From Kumtagia sp052180275 (lineage in GTDB: Bacteria; Pseudomonadota; Alphaproteobacteria; Rhizobiales; Rhizobiaceae): a DNA stretch of 64,000 nucleotides. The notes beneath the pieces are model-generated. The model did no database searches, was not told the DNA's origin, and was given only the letters and a program-made list of their open reading frames with translations. The stretch lies in contig NZ_CP197465.1 of NCBI RefSeq assembly GCF_052180275.1, positions 5,766,001 to 5,830,000 of the forward strand, read 5' to 3'. Of this stretch, positions 25,657 to 34,459 are shown piece by piece; position 1 is the first letter of the stretch; each line of letters begins with the position of its first letter. A program made the position numbers and the translations under genes.

Positions 25657-28600
25657 CGCCGCGGTCGATGAAATTCATGAAACAGCTGCCGAATCCGAAA
25701 GCGGCGGTCCTGCCCCAGGATCTGGCGCGGCTGGCGCTTTGCGCCATGGAATAGGCCGGATCGAAGATCATCACGCGCAGCCGCAGCCAATACCCCAGAA
25801 GTGGCGGAGGGTACGGCTTGATCTGACTGAGATCCGCTTTGCCGTTGACGACCCATCATCGATAGAAGCTGCTTCCGCTGCCTTCTCCGCCAATCTGCTT
25901 TCGTCTCTCGATGCGGTCGTCGCCGCCTGGATCGCCTCGGAGGAAGGGCAACGGGATGCTTACCGGCCCAGCGAGCGTGTCCTACCCAGTCACTTTGCTG
26001 ATCAACCGAGTTGGCAAGGGTACCTGGCGGCGCTGCGGGCCCGTCGTCCTGCGGTGCTGTCGGATGTCCGCCCCAACCTCACCGGCGTTGCGTTGGTCGT
26101 CGATGCTGATGTCGACTTTGTTGACCCCTCTCGCCTGAACGTCCGCATCGCGATCGAAAACGGTGCATCTCGGCCCGCGGGTGCCGATGCTACGGCTTTC
26201 GAGCACGGTATTTTCCAAGTCGAGTTGACTGTGGCGGTTCCGGCGGCGGCTCATCGTTCGCTACGGCTGGACCGGATCGAGCCGTCATATCGGTTCCGCG
26301 AGTGGCTCGAATATCCTGCGATGGGTTTGAACTGCGGCGTCCGGCAAGTCGACGGAGCGCCGGATACGGTTAGCCTGAGCACGACTTGGGCGCCCCGCTA
26401 CGTGCAGCCGCGGATCGACCCGCGGGTTATCGCCGGCGTGCCGACACGTTACGCCGAACTGGCCGACCCGGGAATGGATCTTGATCGCCTGCTGGCGTTG
26501 CCTGACGCCTACGATGATTGGATCAGAGAACAGGCAGAACGGCCGGTTGGGATCGAGGAGGACCAGAATTCGCGACAGATCGATCTGGAAGCCTATCGCC
26601 GCGAGAGTGGCTATATCCGCGCTGGGATTGAGCTTCTTAAGGAGTCGCGTCAAGCGGCTCGTACGTTGGAATCGCAAGGCGATACTGCGTCTGGCGCGTC
26701 AGATCTTGCGCGTCGAGCCGCGCCTTGGATGGCGTGGTTACGCACCAATGAGACTTTTGCGCAGTATGGGGGACGGAGATTCACGGACTGGCGCCTCTTT
26801 CAACTGGCCTTCATCCTGGCGCACATCCCTACATTGGCGTCACGCATGCCCGAGTTCGAGCACCGCTTCGACGCTTTTCGAGACGAGCTGTCGGCGAGCC
26901 TGCTCTATTTTCCGACCGGTGGCGGCAAGTCCGAAGCATTCTTCGGCCTGCTGATCTTTAATCTCTTTCTGGATCGGCTGCGGGGCAAGGTCCGCGGCGT
27001 TACGGCTTTGGTCCGCTATCCGTTGCGGTTGTTGACGCTCCAGCAGGCGCGCCGCCTCATGCGGGTACTCGTGCAGGCCGAGCTCGTCCGATTGCGCCAC
27101 CGAATTCCTGGTTGGCCGTTCGAGCTGGGATTCTGGGTCGGATCTGGCAACACGCCAAATCGTGTCGCACAGGGCTTCGGTGGCGTCCCCCCGGTCACCG
27201 CGGCGGCACATCAGACCGATGCCACATTACTCAATCCGCCCGCCGGCGCATCGGAAGCGGCAGCCGCTGCACGGCGGCGATCAACCCGCTACCGCGAGGC
27301 ATTGGAGTCGTTCGACAAACTTCGCTCCTGCCCTTGCTGCGGACAAGCGACCGGCATGCGGAAATACGCGGCGCAGTCAGGACGGATCGGGATCGTCTGC
27401 TTCAACGACGCTTGCGCATGGAACCGTGCCAATCCACCGGCTGCAAGTCGGGTGCCCCTGCCGTTCTTGCTCACCGACGACACGATCTATCAACGTGCCC
27501 CTTCGGTCGTGTTGGGGACTGTCGACAAGCTCGCGCTGATCGGTCAGCACGACCGGACGATCAACGCCATCGTTGGAATGTTCGGTTGCGCCCGGCGAAT
27601 GGATCCGGAGAGCCGTCATCTGTTTATGCCGCGGGGCGAACGGGCGCTTGCAGCAGCCGACAATGATGGTCTGACACGGGTGCGCCCGGCCTATGCAGGC
27701 GGTGTGGAGGTCTTTCACGATCCATTCCCGAGCCTGATCATTCAAGACGAGGGCCACCTCCTGGATGAGAGTCTCGGCACGTTCTCGGGACTTTTCGAGA
27801 CCACGCTCGAGCGGATCTTCTGCGAGCTCGGTTCCGGCGTCCTTCGCGACCTGGTGGTCACTTGGAGACCGGATCCGGGTTCGCAGGATCGGCGACCGCG
27901 GTTGGCCAAGGTAATCGCGGCGACAGCGACGATCTCGGATCCCGACCGACAACTCCGCGTCTTGTATCAGCGTGAGTCGCTTAGGTTCCCGTGTCCGGGC
28001 CAGGACCTGTACGAGTCATTCTATGCGGCGCCGCGGCGCCCGCGTCCCGCCTCCCGCCTTGACTACGCAGCCACGTTGCCCGAGCGCCTGCGGCCGGAGC
28101 TTTCGGCGCCCCGGATGCGTGTCTATGCGTCGATAATGACGAATGGCCGATCGCACACAATGACCACGTCTGCGGTGGTCTCTGCCTATCATCTTGCCAT
28201 CACTCGTTTGTGGAACCTGCTGGTGGAATCCGGCCGGCCTGTTGATGCGGTCGAGATGATGATCTCTGCCTTGCCCGGCGATGATCCACTGACGCCGTTA
28301 AGGGCGGAGGCTCTTCGAGCTTTGCTTCCCGCTGCGGGCGCGACAGCTGACGTGCTGGCCACTCTTGTGGACCTGCATCGAATCTCGCTCACCTACGTCA
28401 CCAACAAGAAGGGTGGCGATCAGATCATCGAGACCCTGCAGTCGCAGGTCGAGCGCGATCACCGCGCTGACGGGATCGGCGACCAGCCATTTGAAACGGC
28501 TCTGATTTCGGGTGGTGTCACCGTTGCGGAAATCCAGGATGTGATGAAAAAGGCCGAGGGGACTGTGCCGAATGGACAGTCTTTCCCGCAGCTCGGTTCC

Positions 28601-29434
28601 GGGCTGCGCAACATCGTGGCGACATCAGCAATCAGTCACGGCGTGGACGTCGACAAATTCAATGCGATGTTCTTTGCTGGTCTGCCTACCGATGTCGCGG
28701 AGTACATCCAAGCATCGAGCCGTGTCGGGCGGACGCATGTCGGCTTTAGCCTCCTCGTTCCGACGCCGCACAGTCGTCGAGATCGATATGTGGTTGAGAC
28801 GCACGACCAGTTTCACAGATTCCTAGAACGCATGATCCCGCCCCCCGCTGTGCAGCGGTGGGCCGATCGTGCGATCCGCAGGATGATTCCGAGTGCGATC
28901 CAGGCCTACCTTTGCGCCGTCGTCGAGCAGGAGGATTTTGCAAGGGCCTCGGACGCCAGCAAGGGCACTGCCCGACACTTCACGACTGCGGCGGCCGTCA
29001 AGGCCTGGGCGGAAAGGTTTTCGGGTGGCTACCCCGCAGCGGTTCGGGCGGTCACGGCCTTTACCCTCGACGCTATTGGCCTCGACGGGCGAGGTGAAGG
29101 CAGAATCGGAGCGGCCACACACACCGAACATTACGGACGCTTCGTCGAAGACCGTGTGCTCGATCTCCTCAACGTCTTCACATCTCGCTCGGACAGCAGC
29201 CGTTTGTCGAATTTCTGGGAGAGTGTGCAGACGCGCGAAATTCGAAAGCCGATGACGTCACTGCGTGACGTCGACGCTGGGGGAGTGATCCAGGGCGCAT
29301 GGCGGGACCCGTACCGCGGGCGGAACGTGAACCTGGAAACGGTGCGGCAGGTAATGCGCGTTATTCGCGGCCAGCGCATGGCGGTGCGCTCGGAGGTCGA
29401 TGCTGATCCGCCGATGAATGATGTGGAGGACTGA
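25577..29434 (+). CDS. drmA: DISARM helicase DrmA, main part
   Basis: 1285 residues from the ATG at 25577; overlaps the preceding frame by 80 nt. It is a superfamily 2 helicase: Walker A in YFPTGGGKSEAFFGL (about residue 446), DEGH in IIQDEGHLLDESLG (about 722), motif VI in IQASSRVGRTHVGFS (about 1046). A Cys cluster (CPCCG...C...AC, about 583-615) sits between motifs Ia and II. The C-terminal part carries SAISHGVDVDKFNAMFFAGLPTDV, typical of DrmA. DrmA and DrmB form the DNA-binding core of DISARM. Its start is uncertain because of the frame break. Confidence 0.85.
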   Translation: MRDSLRVRSELLILRGVDDVAAPDGDDAAVDEIHETAAESESGGPAPGSGAAGALRHGIGRIEDHHAQPQPIPQKWRRVRLDLTEIRFAVDDPSSIEAASAAFSANLLSSLDAVVAAWIASEEGQRDAYRPSERVLPSHFADQPSWQGYLAALRARRPAVLSDVRPNLTGVALVVDADVDFVDPSRLNVRIAIENGASRPAGADATAFEHGIFQVELTVAVPAAAHRSLRLDRIEPSYRFREWLEYPAMGLNCGVRQVDGAPDTVSLSTTWAPRYVQPRIDPRVIAGVPTRYAELADPGMDLDRLLALPDAYDDWIREQAERPVGIEEDQNSRQIDLEAYRRESGYIRAGIELLKESRQAARTLESQGDTASGASDLARRAAPWMAWLRTNETFAQYGGRRFTDWRLFQLAFILAHIPTLASRMPEFEHRFDAFRDELSASLLYFPTGGGKSEAFFGLLIFNLFLDRLRGKVRGVTALVRYPLRLLTLQQARRLMRVLVQAELVRLRHRIPGWPFELGFWVGSGNTPNRVAQGFGGVPPVTAAAHQTDATLLNPPAGASEAAAAARRRSTRYREALESFDKLRSCPCCGQATGMRKYAAQSGRIGIVCFNDACAWNRANPPAASRVPLPFLLTDDTIYQRAPSVVLGTVDKLALIGQHDRTINAIVGMFGCARRMDPESRHLFMPRGERALAAADNDGLTRVRPAYAGGVEVFHDPFPSLIIQDEGHLLDESLGTFSGLFETTLERIFCELGSGVLRDLVVTWRPDPGSQDRRPRLAKVIAATATISDPDRQLRVLYQRESLRFPCPGQDLYESFYAAPRRPRPASRLDYAATLPERLRPELSAPRMRVYASIMTNGRSHTMTTSAVVSAYHLAITRLWNLLVESGRPVDAVEMMISALPGDDPLTPLRAEALRALLPAAGATADVLATLVDLHRISLTYVTNKKGGDQIIETLQSQVERDHRADGIGDQPFETALISGGVTVAEIQDVMKKAEGTVPNGQSFPQLGSGLRNIVATSAISHGVDVDKFNAMFFAGLPTDVAEYIQASSRVGRTHVGFSLLVPTPHSRRDRYVVETHDQFHRFLERMIPPPAVQRWADRAIRRMIPSAIQAYLCAVVEQEDFARASDASKGTARHFTTAAAVKAWAERFSGGYPAAVRAVTAFTLDAIGLDGRGEGRIGAATHTEHYGRFVEDRVLDLLNVFTSRSDSSRLSNFWESVQTREIRKPMTSLRDVDAGGVIQGAWRDPYRGRNVNLETVRQVMRVIRGQRMAVRSEVDADPPMNDVED

Positions 29435-29436
29435 AG

Positions 29437-31659
29437 ATGTCGGATGAAGGGTCAGCTACGACCGGCGGATCGCGGGGCACCGGCGCGGTCCGCACGTATC
29501 CACCGACGATGACGCGGTCACAGCCTCAGCTGGCAACGGCATATGCACCGGGGTCGATGTTTACCTGGGAGGGCGGCAAGGGTGCATGCCTGTCTGTTCC
29601 GATCGACGGACCGGCGATCGACTTTTCGGCGCGACCCACCCGGCGTGATCAGATCGTCGAGAACCTCGAGGAATATTGTCAGAACTGGCTCGCACGCGGA
29701 ATGGCGATCAACCGGCCCGCGCCGGTCTATGAGGTCCAGCTTCTCGATAGCTGCTTCTACAATCCGGTGCGTCGCTCCGTTGAGATCGCCCTTGATCGGT
29801 TTGAGTTCATGCGCCCCGAACGAATGGGCTATCTGCCCGGGCCACTCGTCTATCGCTGCGACACCTGCGGCAAGGTGAAGGAATACATCTCGCCGGCTCA
29901 TCAGGTGGCCGAGCCGCTGAGCCATAGGTGCGGACAGGATGGGGCAGACACCCACGAATCGCGGTGGCGCCAACTCGATGTTGTCTACGTTCATTGGTCG
30001 GGCGGGCTCGAGGGCCTCTCGCCTTTCAGGTACACCGCTGACCAAGCGGGTGAGGTGCGAAAGATTCCGCGGTGTCAGTGCGGCTCGGAAGAGTTTGAAC
30101 TGATCAAGCAAGGCAACCAGTTTTCCCGGTGGCGCTTCCGATGCACGGGCTGCCGTGCTGAGCGGGAGGTGTACCAGACAGATCCCTTCAGCCTCAATTT
30201 GCTCAAGCCCAGAATAGACCAACAGGTCCCGCACGAATGGAGCGAGATCAATATGATCCCGATCTCGTATCGGGCCTCACCGGTGTTCTACGTCCAGGCG
30301 GCGCGGTTTATCGTCTACAATGACCAGAACGTCGTTGCGCTGATGAAGCCGAGCCGGCGTGACGAGTTGATCTCGAAGGTTGCCACGCTGCACGGGTTCG
30401 GCGGAGTCGATCCGACCGACGATGAGATGCGGGAGCAACTGCAACAGGGTGGCCGTGCGGCGCTGTGGCCCGGATACAAGGCGATGCGGGATCAGGAGGA
30501 CGCGATGCGAGCGGCGGGCAATTTGCAGCTTGCCGATGTGTTCGGTGAGTCGGCTCGGCTTATGCGCGAAGGCTGGTTGCAGTCGGATTTTGTGCGAAGG
30601 ACGGCGCAGGCCAGCGCCGCGCTGATCGAGCGCGTTCATGAGAGGCTCAACTACGCGCGGCGCTACGATCCGATCCGGTCGACGATCGAACATGATGCTC
30701 TCCGACGCGAGCGAATAGACGCTACCGCTGCGTCGGCGGATTTGCGACGCGCTCACCCGGATCTATGTGCCGAGCACGGTATCGAGGAACTCGAGCGCGC
30801 CTACGAGGCAAGGGTCGCGGACGATCTCGACCGTGCCGGAATCGCCGAGGCTCGACTGGTGCGCAACCTCGACATGGTTGAGTTCTCGTTTGGCTTTACC
30901 CGCGTATCGGCGACGCCGGAGACGGTCCAAAAGGACCGACGCATGCCGGTTCGTTTGATGGGTTTTCCACCCCTGCCCAACCACAAACGGCCGATTTATG
31001 TCATCGAGCAGCAGAACGAGGCGATCTATGTGCGCCTGCAGGCCGATGCCGTCGCCGAGTTTCTGCGCCGGAACGGCGTCTTGCCTGTCGCACCGACCGC
31101 CCCGCGGACCCTAGGGTCGGTGGTCATAGAAAACTACCGGGATTTCGGATTGTTCCTCCGGGATTTCGGGGTGCGCGACGAGGCATCGCGAGTCCGTTCG
31201 CGCGACCCGGCGTCGGCCACTTACCTCCTGCTTCATACGATGGCGCACCATGTTATGCATGGTGTCGCCCGATTTTCCGGGCTCGACCTGGGCTCAATGA
31301 GCGAGGCGATCTTCCCCGCCGATCTGGCTTTCGTCGTGCACCGACGCGGGATGACTGAAGACCTGGGCAACATCTCGTCCATGTGGCGGGATCACAATGG
31401 GGCCTTCCTCAACTACCTCGTCGCGAGGCGTGAACTGCGGTGCGGTTCTGGCACGCTTTGCGACCATCGCGGTGGCGCTTGCCCGGCATGCGTGATGATC
31501 CCTGAAACCTCGTGCATAGCGGGCAATCAACTTCTGTCGCGTGCCGCTCTTGTCGGAGGGCGGGCGCCCCTCTGGGACATGGATCAGACCCCACTACAAG
31601 GCTACTTCGAGGTCGTTCGAGACCTGAGGGCAACGCGGCCGACTTCAGACACCGGCTAA
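29437..31659 (+). CDS. drmB: DISARM protein DrmB (DUF1998)
   Basis: 740 residues, beginning 2 nt after drmA. Zinc-type Cys clusters lie at about 140-165 (YRCDTCGK...HRCGQ), about 211-245 (RCQCGSEEF...FRCTGCRAE) and the DUF1998 end (CGSGTLCDHRGGACPACVMIPETSC, about 668-690). The segment LLHTMAHHVMHGVARFSGLDLGSMSEAIFP is the DUF1998 signature region. DrmB pairs with DrmA. AGGACTGAAG precedes the ATG. The stop overlaps drmC by 1 nt (TAATG). Full length, no lesion seen. Confidence 0.9.
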   Translation: MSDEGSATTGGSRGTGAVRTYPPTMTRSQPQLATAYAPGSMFTWEGGKGACLSVPIDGPAIDFSARPTRRDQIVENLEEYCQNWLARGMAINRPAPVYEVQLLDSCFYNPVRRSVEIALDRFEFMRPERMGYLPGPLVYRCDTCGKVKEYISPAHQVAEPLSHRCGQDGADTHESRWRQLDVVYVHWSGGLEGLSPFRYTADQAGEVRKIPRCQCGSEEFELIKQGNQFSRWRFRCTGCRAEREVYQTDPFSLNLLKPRIDQQVPHEWSEINMIPISYRASPVFYVQAARFIVYNDQNVVALMKPSRRDELISKVATLHGFGGVDPTDDEMREQLQQGGRAALWPGYKAMRDQEDAMRAAGNLQLADVFGESARLMREGWLQSDFVRRTAQASAALIERVHERLNYARRYDPIRSTIEHDALRRERIDATAASADLRRAHPDLCAEHGIEELERAYEARVADDLDRAGIAEARLVRNLDMVEFSFGFTRVSATPETVQKDRRMPVRLMGFPPLPNHKRPIYVIEQQNEAIYVRLQADAVAEFLRRNGVLPVAPTAPRTLGSVVIENYRDFGLFLRDFGVRDEASRVRSRDPASATYLLLHTMAHHVMHGVARFSGLDLGSMSEAIFPADLAFVVHRRGMTEDLGNISSMWRDHNGAFLNYLVARRELRCGSGTLCDHRGGACPACVMIPETSCIAGNQLLSRAALVGGRAPLWDMDQTPLQGYFEVVRDLRATRPTSDTG

Positions 31660-32510
31660 TGGCGCAGGATGTTGACGTCATACGATGCGCAGCGCCATGG
31701 CCGGGCCTGGCTGCCCGGCTCGTGGACGCTATTGCGACGCTCGGATTGGAGCCTTGGCGACCCGAGGACGTATGCAGCGCCGCGGCGATTGGCATAGATC
31801 CCGGCGATGCCGTCCCGGTGCTTGCGGGGTTGGCAACGGCCGGTCTTTGCGCAAAGTCGCCGGTCGCCGACCACTGGATCAGTCTGCAGGCGCCTGCGGA
31901 ACTCAGCCGCTTGGCCGTCATGCTCCGGGGTGCTGAGCACTATCGCCGTCTCCGCCTTGAGGCCAACTCCGTCGAGCTGGCAGTGACCATGCCCATGGCA
32001 CCGAGTCGTCTGGAGCCGGAATTGGGAAGTTCGCCTGGCCGACCGGGCGGTTATCTGCCGACGAATGACGCCTTTCTGAGGGTAGCACGGGCTGCCCGCG
32101 AGCGATTGGTGGTCATGACGCCTTTCCTGGACTCGCGCGGGTTTGGTTGGTTGAAAGCTGTCACGCAAGCGGCAGCTCCGCTTGTCCAAAAGGCCCTGGT
32201 GCTTCGTGACGCCGACAAATATGCGGTTGAGTTGGGAGTGCATCAAAACGATTGGATCGTGGCCGGGGCCATCGGCGTCTACGACTATCACTTGCCGCAT
32301 TCGCACGGTTCAGGACGCGCGCTTCCAGTCGAGACTTTCCATGCCAAGATCCTGCTAGCCGATAATACGCTTGCGTATGTTGGTTCCGCCAACGTCTTGG
32401 GCTCCGGCGACGGAACGTCGTTGGAGACCGGCCTTCTAGTTGACGGCGCCGCGGCGCAGCAGGTCACCCGGCTCGTCGACGCCGTGATGCGTGTCGCCCG
32501 GCGTCTTTGA
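31659..32510 (+). CDS. drmC: DISARM phospholipase-D-like protein DrmC
   Basis: 283 residues from the ATG at 31659. A single HKD motif is present near residue 228: FHAKILLADNTLAYVGSANVLGSG, in the arrangement H-x-K-x4-D-x6-GSxN. The family (PLD nuclease fold) normally dimerises to make one active site. In DISARM studies drmC is dispensable for protection by some systems. It follows drmB with 1-nt overlap, giving one operon with drmE, drmA and drmB. Its last 75 nt overlap, tail to tail, the methylase gene on the other strand. Confidence 0.88.
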   Translation: MAQDVDVIRCAAPWPGLAARLVDAIATLGLEPWRPEDVCSAAAIGIDPGDAVPVLAGLATAGLCAKSPVADHWISLQAPAELSRLAVMLRGAEHYRRLRLEANSVELAVTMPMAPSRLEPELGSSPGRPGGYLPTNDAFLRVARAARERLVVMTPFLDSRGFGWLKAVTQAAAPLVQKALVLRDADKYAVELGVHQNDWIVAGAIGVYDYHLPHSHGSGRALPVETFHAKILLADNTLAYVGSANVLGSGDGTSLETGLLVDGAAAQQVTRLVDAVMRVARRL

Positions 32511-34184
32511 GGGAGCCAGGACGTGCGGTACCTGCGTGAACGCCTCGCGAAGACGCACTTCAAAAGCCTCATCGTTGCCGTCGCAGGAACGCAGCAACTC
32601 GGGATCCGGCAATGCCAGGCGGGATAAAAGCTTCGCGGACACGCTAAAACTGCCGGATACCGCTGAAAAGCGTTGATTGAGGACAGCCGAGTTCAAAAGC
32701 GACGCGACAGTTTGCGGCGAGACGGGCGGTGGCTCGGATGTGACCTCAAGAACAATCACATGGTTCTCGGCGACAAAGCCGCGTTTGGCATGCGCCGCGA
32801 GGAAGGATGGACTGACAACGGCCGCGTTCAGCCGCCGCGGCTGATCGCGGTTGCTGGTTCGTTGAACGAGTATCGAGGTTGCGCGGGTTGCATATGCTGG
32901 AGCGGGAGTTGGAGGCTCATACCACGGGCAGACCGTGGCGCGGCGGGCGGATGCGAACGAGAAGCTGCCATCTGGCCGTACGTCGGAGGCCCAGACAAGC
33001 GGCAGGCTCGTTTTTGATGGAGCGGCCAGCAAACGATCGCGCTCCCGTGTCGGGACGACCTTCCCGACCCGAAGCCGATAGCCATAATCGGCCAGCACGT
33101 AGCAGCGCGGGGATGCGTCGCTCCGCTTCGCGTCGTTGCTTTGCACGGCACCGACCCGAACTGGAAGCGTCCACGGTTCTCCGTCCGGGGTAGCCTCCGC
33201 GGATCCAAGCTCATGGCAGGCGCCAGCCGCGTCGATCCAACCGAGCTGATAAGGATTATCGATCTGTTCGCGAGACAGGGCGCGCCGTCGTAGCACGACA
33301 AGGCACACGTCCTGGACGGCATCGATGAAAAGGTCTTCGCGCTGCTCGTGGTGATCTATGCGGATGACCTGAGCCCGGGCTAGGATCTCCCGCCGCAAGC
33401 CCGAGAAGTACGGACCTGCAACAAAGCTCGTCGGCACGATGAAGACAAGGCCGCCCCCCGGCTTGAGCCAGTCGAGCGATCGAAGCAGAAAAAGCCCGTA
33501 GAGGTTTGTGTGGCCGCCGATATTGGCGAAACCAGCTCGCGACAGTATCGCGCCGTCGGCGCCTTTCCCGACCTTCCCATAAGGAGGATTCCCAATAATG
33601 AGATCGAAGCGCTCTTCGATCGCCACCGTGAGAGAGTCCGCCGCCCTCACGGCGACACTTGCTTTGGGCCGCTTGTAGCCAAATTCACGGACGAGCATGG
33701 CGGACAGCAAATGCTCGGACAGTGTCGCCAGGCCTGGATCGATCTCCAGTCCGCGCATTCGGCGGAGCACGCCTGCGCACAGTTCCTTAGTTGGCTTCTT
33801 GCCCTTCGCCTCCCGCCGGATGAGGTGCTCGGCAATTGGGACGAGAAAAGACCCCCCTCCACAGGCCGGATCCAGCACGAGCCCGTCGGGTCGCGCTGCC
33901 AGAAACGTCTCGGCTGCGCTGATCGCCGCCTTCGCGAGGGGGGGCGGAGTGAAGTAGGCCGACAGCGCCTTGCGGCGTGTGGAACCGATCAGCAGGGCGT
34001 AGCCGCTCGCGATCGCATAATCGCGAAGGTGGGGGGCCATGTCCACAAGATGGACAGCAGCTTGAGCACCGAGGCCAGATGGCGCGTTCCGGGTGGAAAG
34101 GGCTTGGCAGAACGCGAATGGAGTGTCGTAGGCCGCAAGTATTGCGGACCGCTCTCGTCGAAGGAAACTGAGGAATTCTTTCAT
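32436..34184 (-). CDS. N6-adenine DNA methyltransferase
   Basis: About 582 residues from ATG 34184 (ATG 34205 is also in frame). The SAM site DPACGGGSFLVP (residues 105-116 from this start), the FTPPPLA motif and the catalytic NPPYG (199-203) are intact, characteristic of gamma-class N6-adenine methylases such as Type I/IIG enzymes. No endonuclease domain is visible. In class 1 DISARM an adenine methylase protects host DNA. Here it is opposite to drmC and convergent with it. The C-terminus (FSAVSGSFSVSAKLLSRLALPDPE) resembles the target-recognition tail of Eco57I/TaqI-like enzymes. Confidence 0.85.
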   Translation of the reverse strand: MKEFLSFLRRERSAILAAYDTPFAFCQALSTRNAPSGLGAQAAVHLVDMAPHLRDYAIASGYALLIGSTRRKALSAYFTPPPLAKAAISAAETFLAARPDGLVLDPACGGGSFLVPIAEHLIRREAKGKKPTKELCAGVLRRMRGLEIDPGLATLSEHLLSAMLVREFGYKRPKASVAVRAADSLTVAIEERFDLIIGNPPYGKVGKGADGAILSRAGFANIGGHTNLYGLFLLRSLDWLKPGGGLVFIVPTSFVAGPYFSGLRREILARAQVIRIDHHEQREDLFIDAVQDVCLVVLRRRALSREQIDNPYQLGWIDAAGACHELGSAEATPDGEPWTLPVRVGAVQSNDAKRSDASPRCYVLADYGYRLRVGKVVPTRERDRLLAAPSKTSLPLVWASDVRPDGSFSFASARRATVCPWYEPPTPAPAYATRATSILVQRTSNRDQPRRLNAAVVSPSFLAAHAKRGFVAENHVIVLEVTSEPPPVSPQTVASLLNSAVLNQRFSAVSGSFSVSAKLLSRLALPDPELLRSCDGNDEAFEVRLREAFTQVPHVLAPSKTPGDTHHGVDEPGDLLRRGAVN

Positions 34185-34249
34185 ACCACTACCCCCCGCT
34201 CGCATCGTAGCGTCGGAGGATGGTCCTGTCTGCAGGGATATCGTGCCCT

Positions 34250-34278
34250 AGTGCAAAAAGGCCCGGCCTTTTTGCACT
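34250..34278. promoter_or_regulatory. 29-nt perfect inverted repeat upstream of the methylase
   Basis: Arms AGTGCAAAAAGGCC and GGCCTTTTTGCACT around one central base (34250-34278). It lies 66 nt upstream of the methylase start (ATG 34184) and 182 nt from the integrase stop. A 1-nt loop makes it poor as a terminator hairpin; it looks like a dimer-binding operator or a recombination-related site. A matching copy elsewhere in the window is not seen. Confidence 0.55.
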
Positions 34279-34459
34279 CCCTGGCGCGATGATGCGTTTT
34301 GTCACGGTGCACTCACTTGCACAGAGTCATTCGGTTCGGGTGAGCAGGCGCCAAAGGTCGATGGCCCCCAGCCATCTCCCTGTAGTGTCGTCACGAACTC
34401 GCGGTCCCATCGCAATGATACGGTCGCCGCGCTCGCTGCATTCATTCGCGCGGCACGGT

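Noticed and set aside
34250..34278. The 29-nt palindrome as a rho-independent terminator of the integrase
   Set aside because: The loop would be one base, and it is 180 nt downstream of the integrase stop; an operator is more likely.
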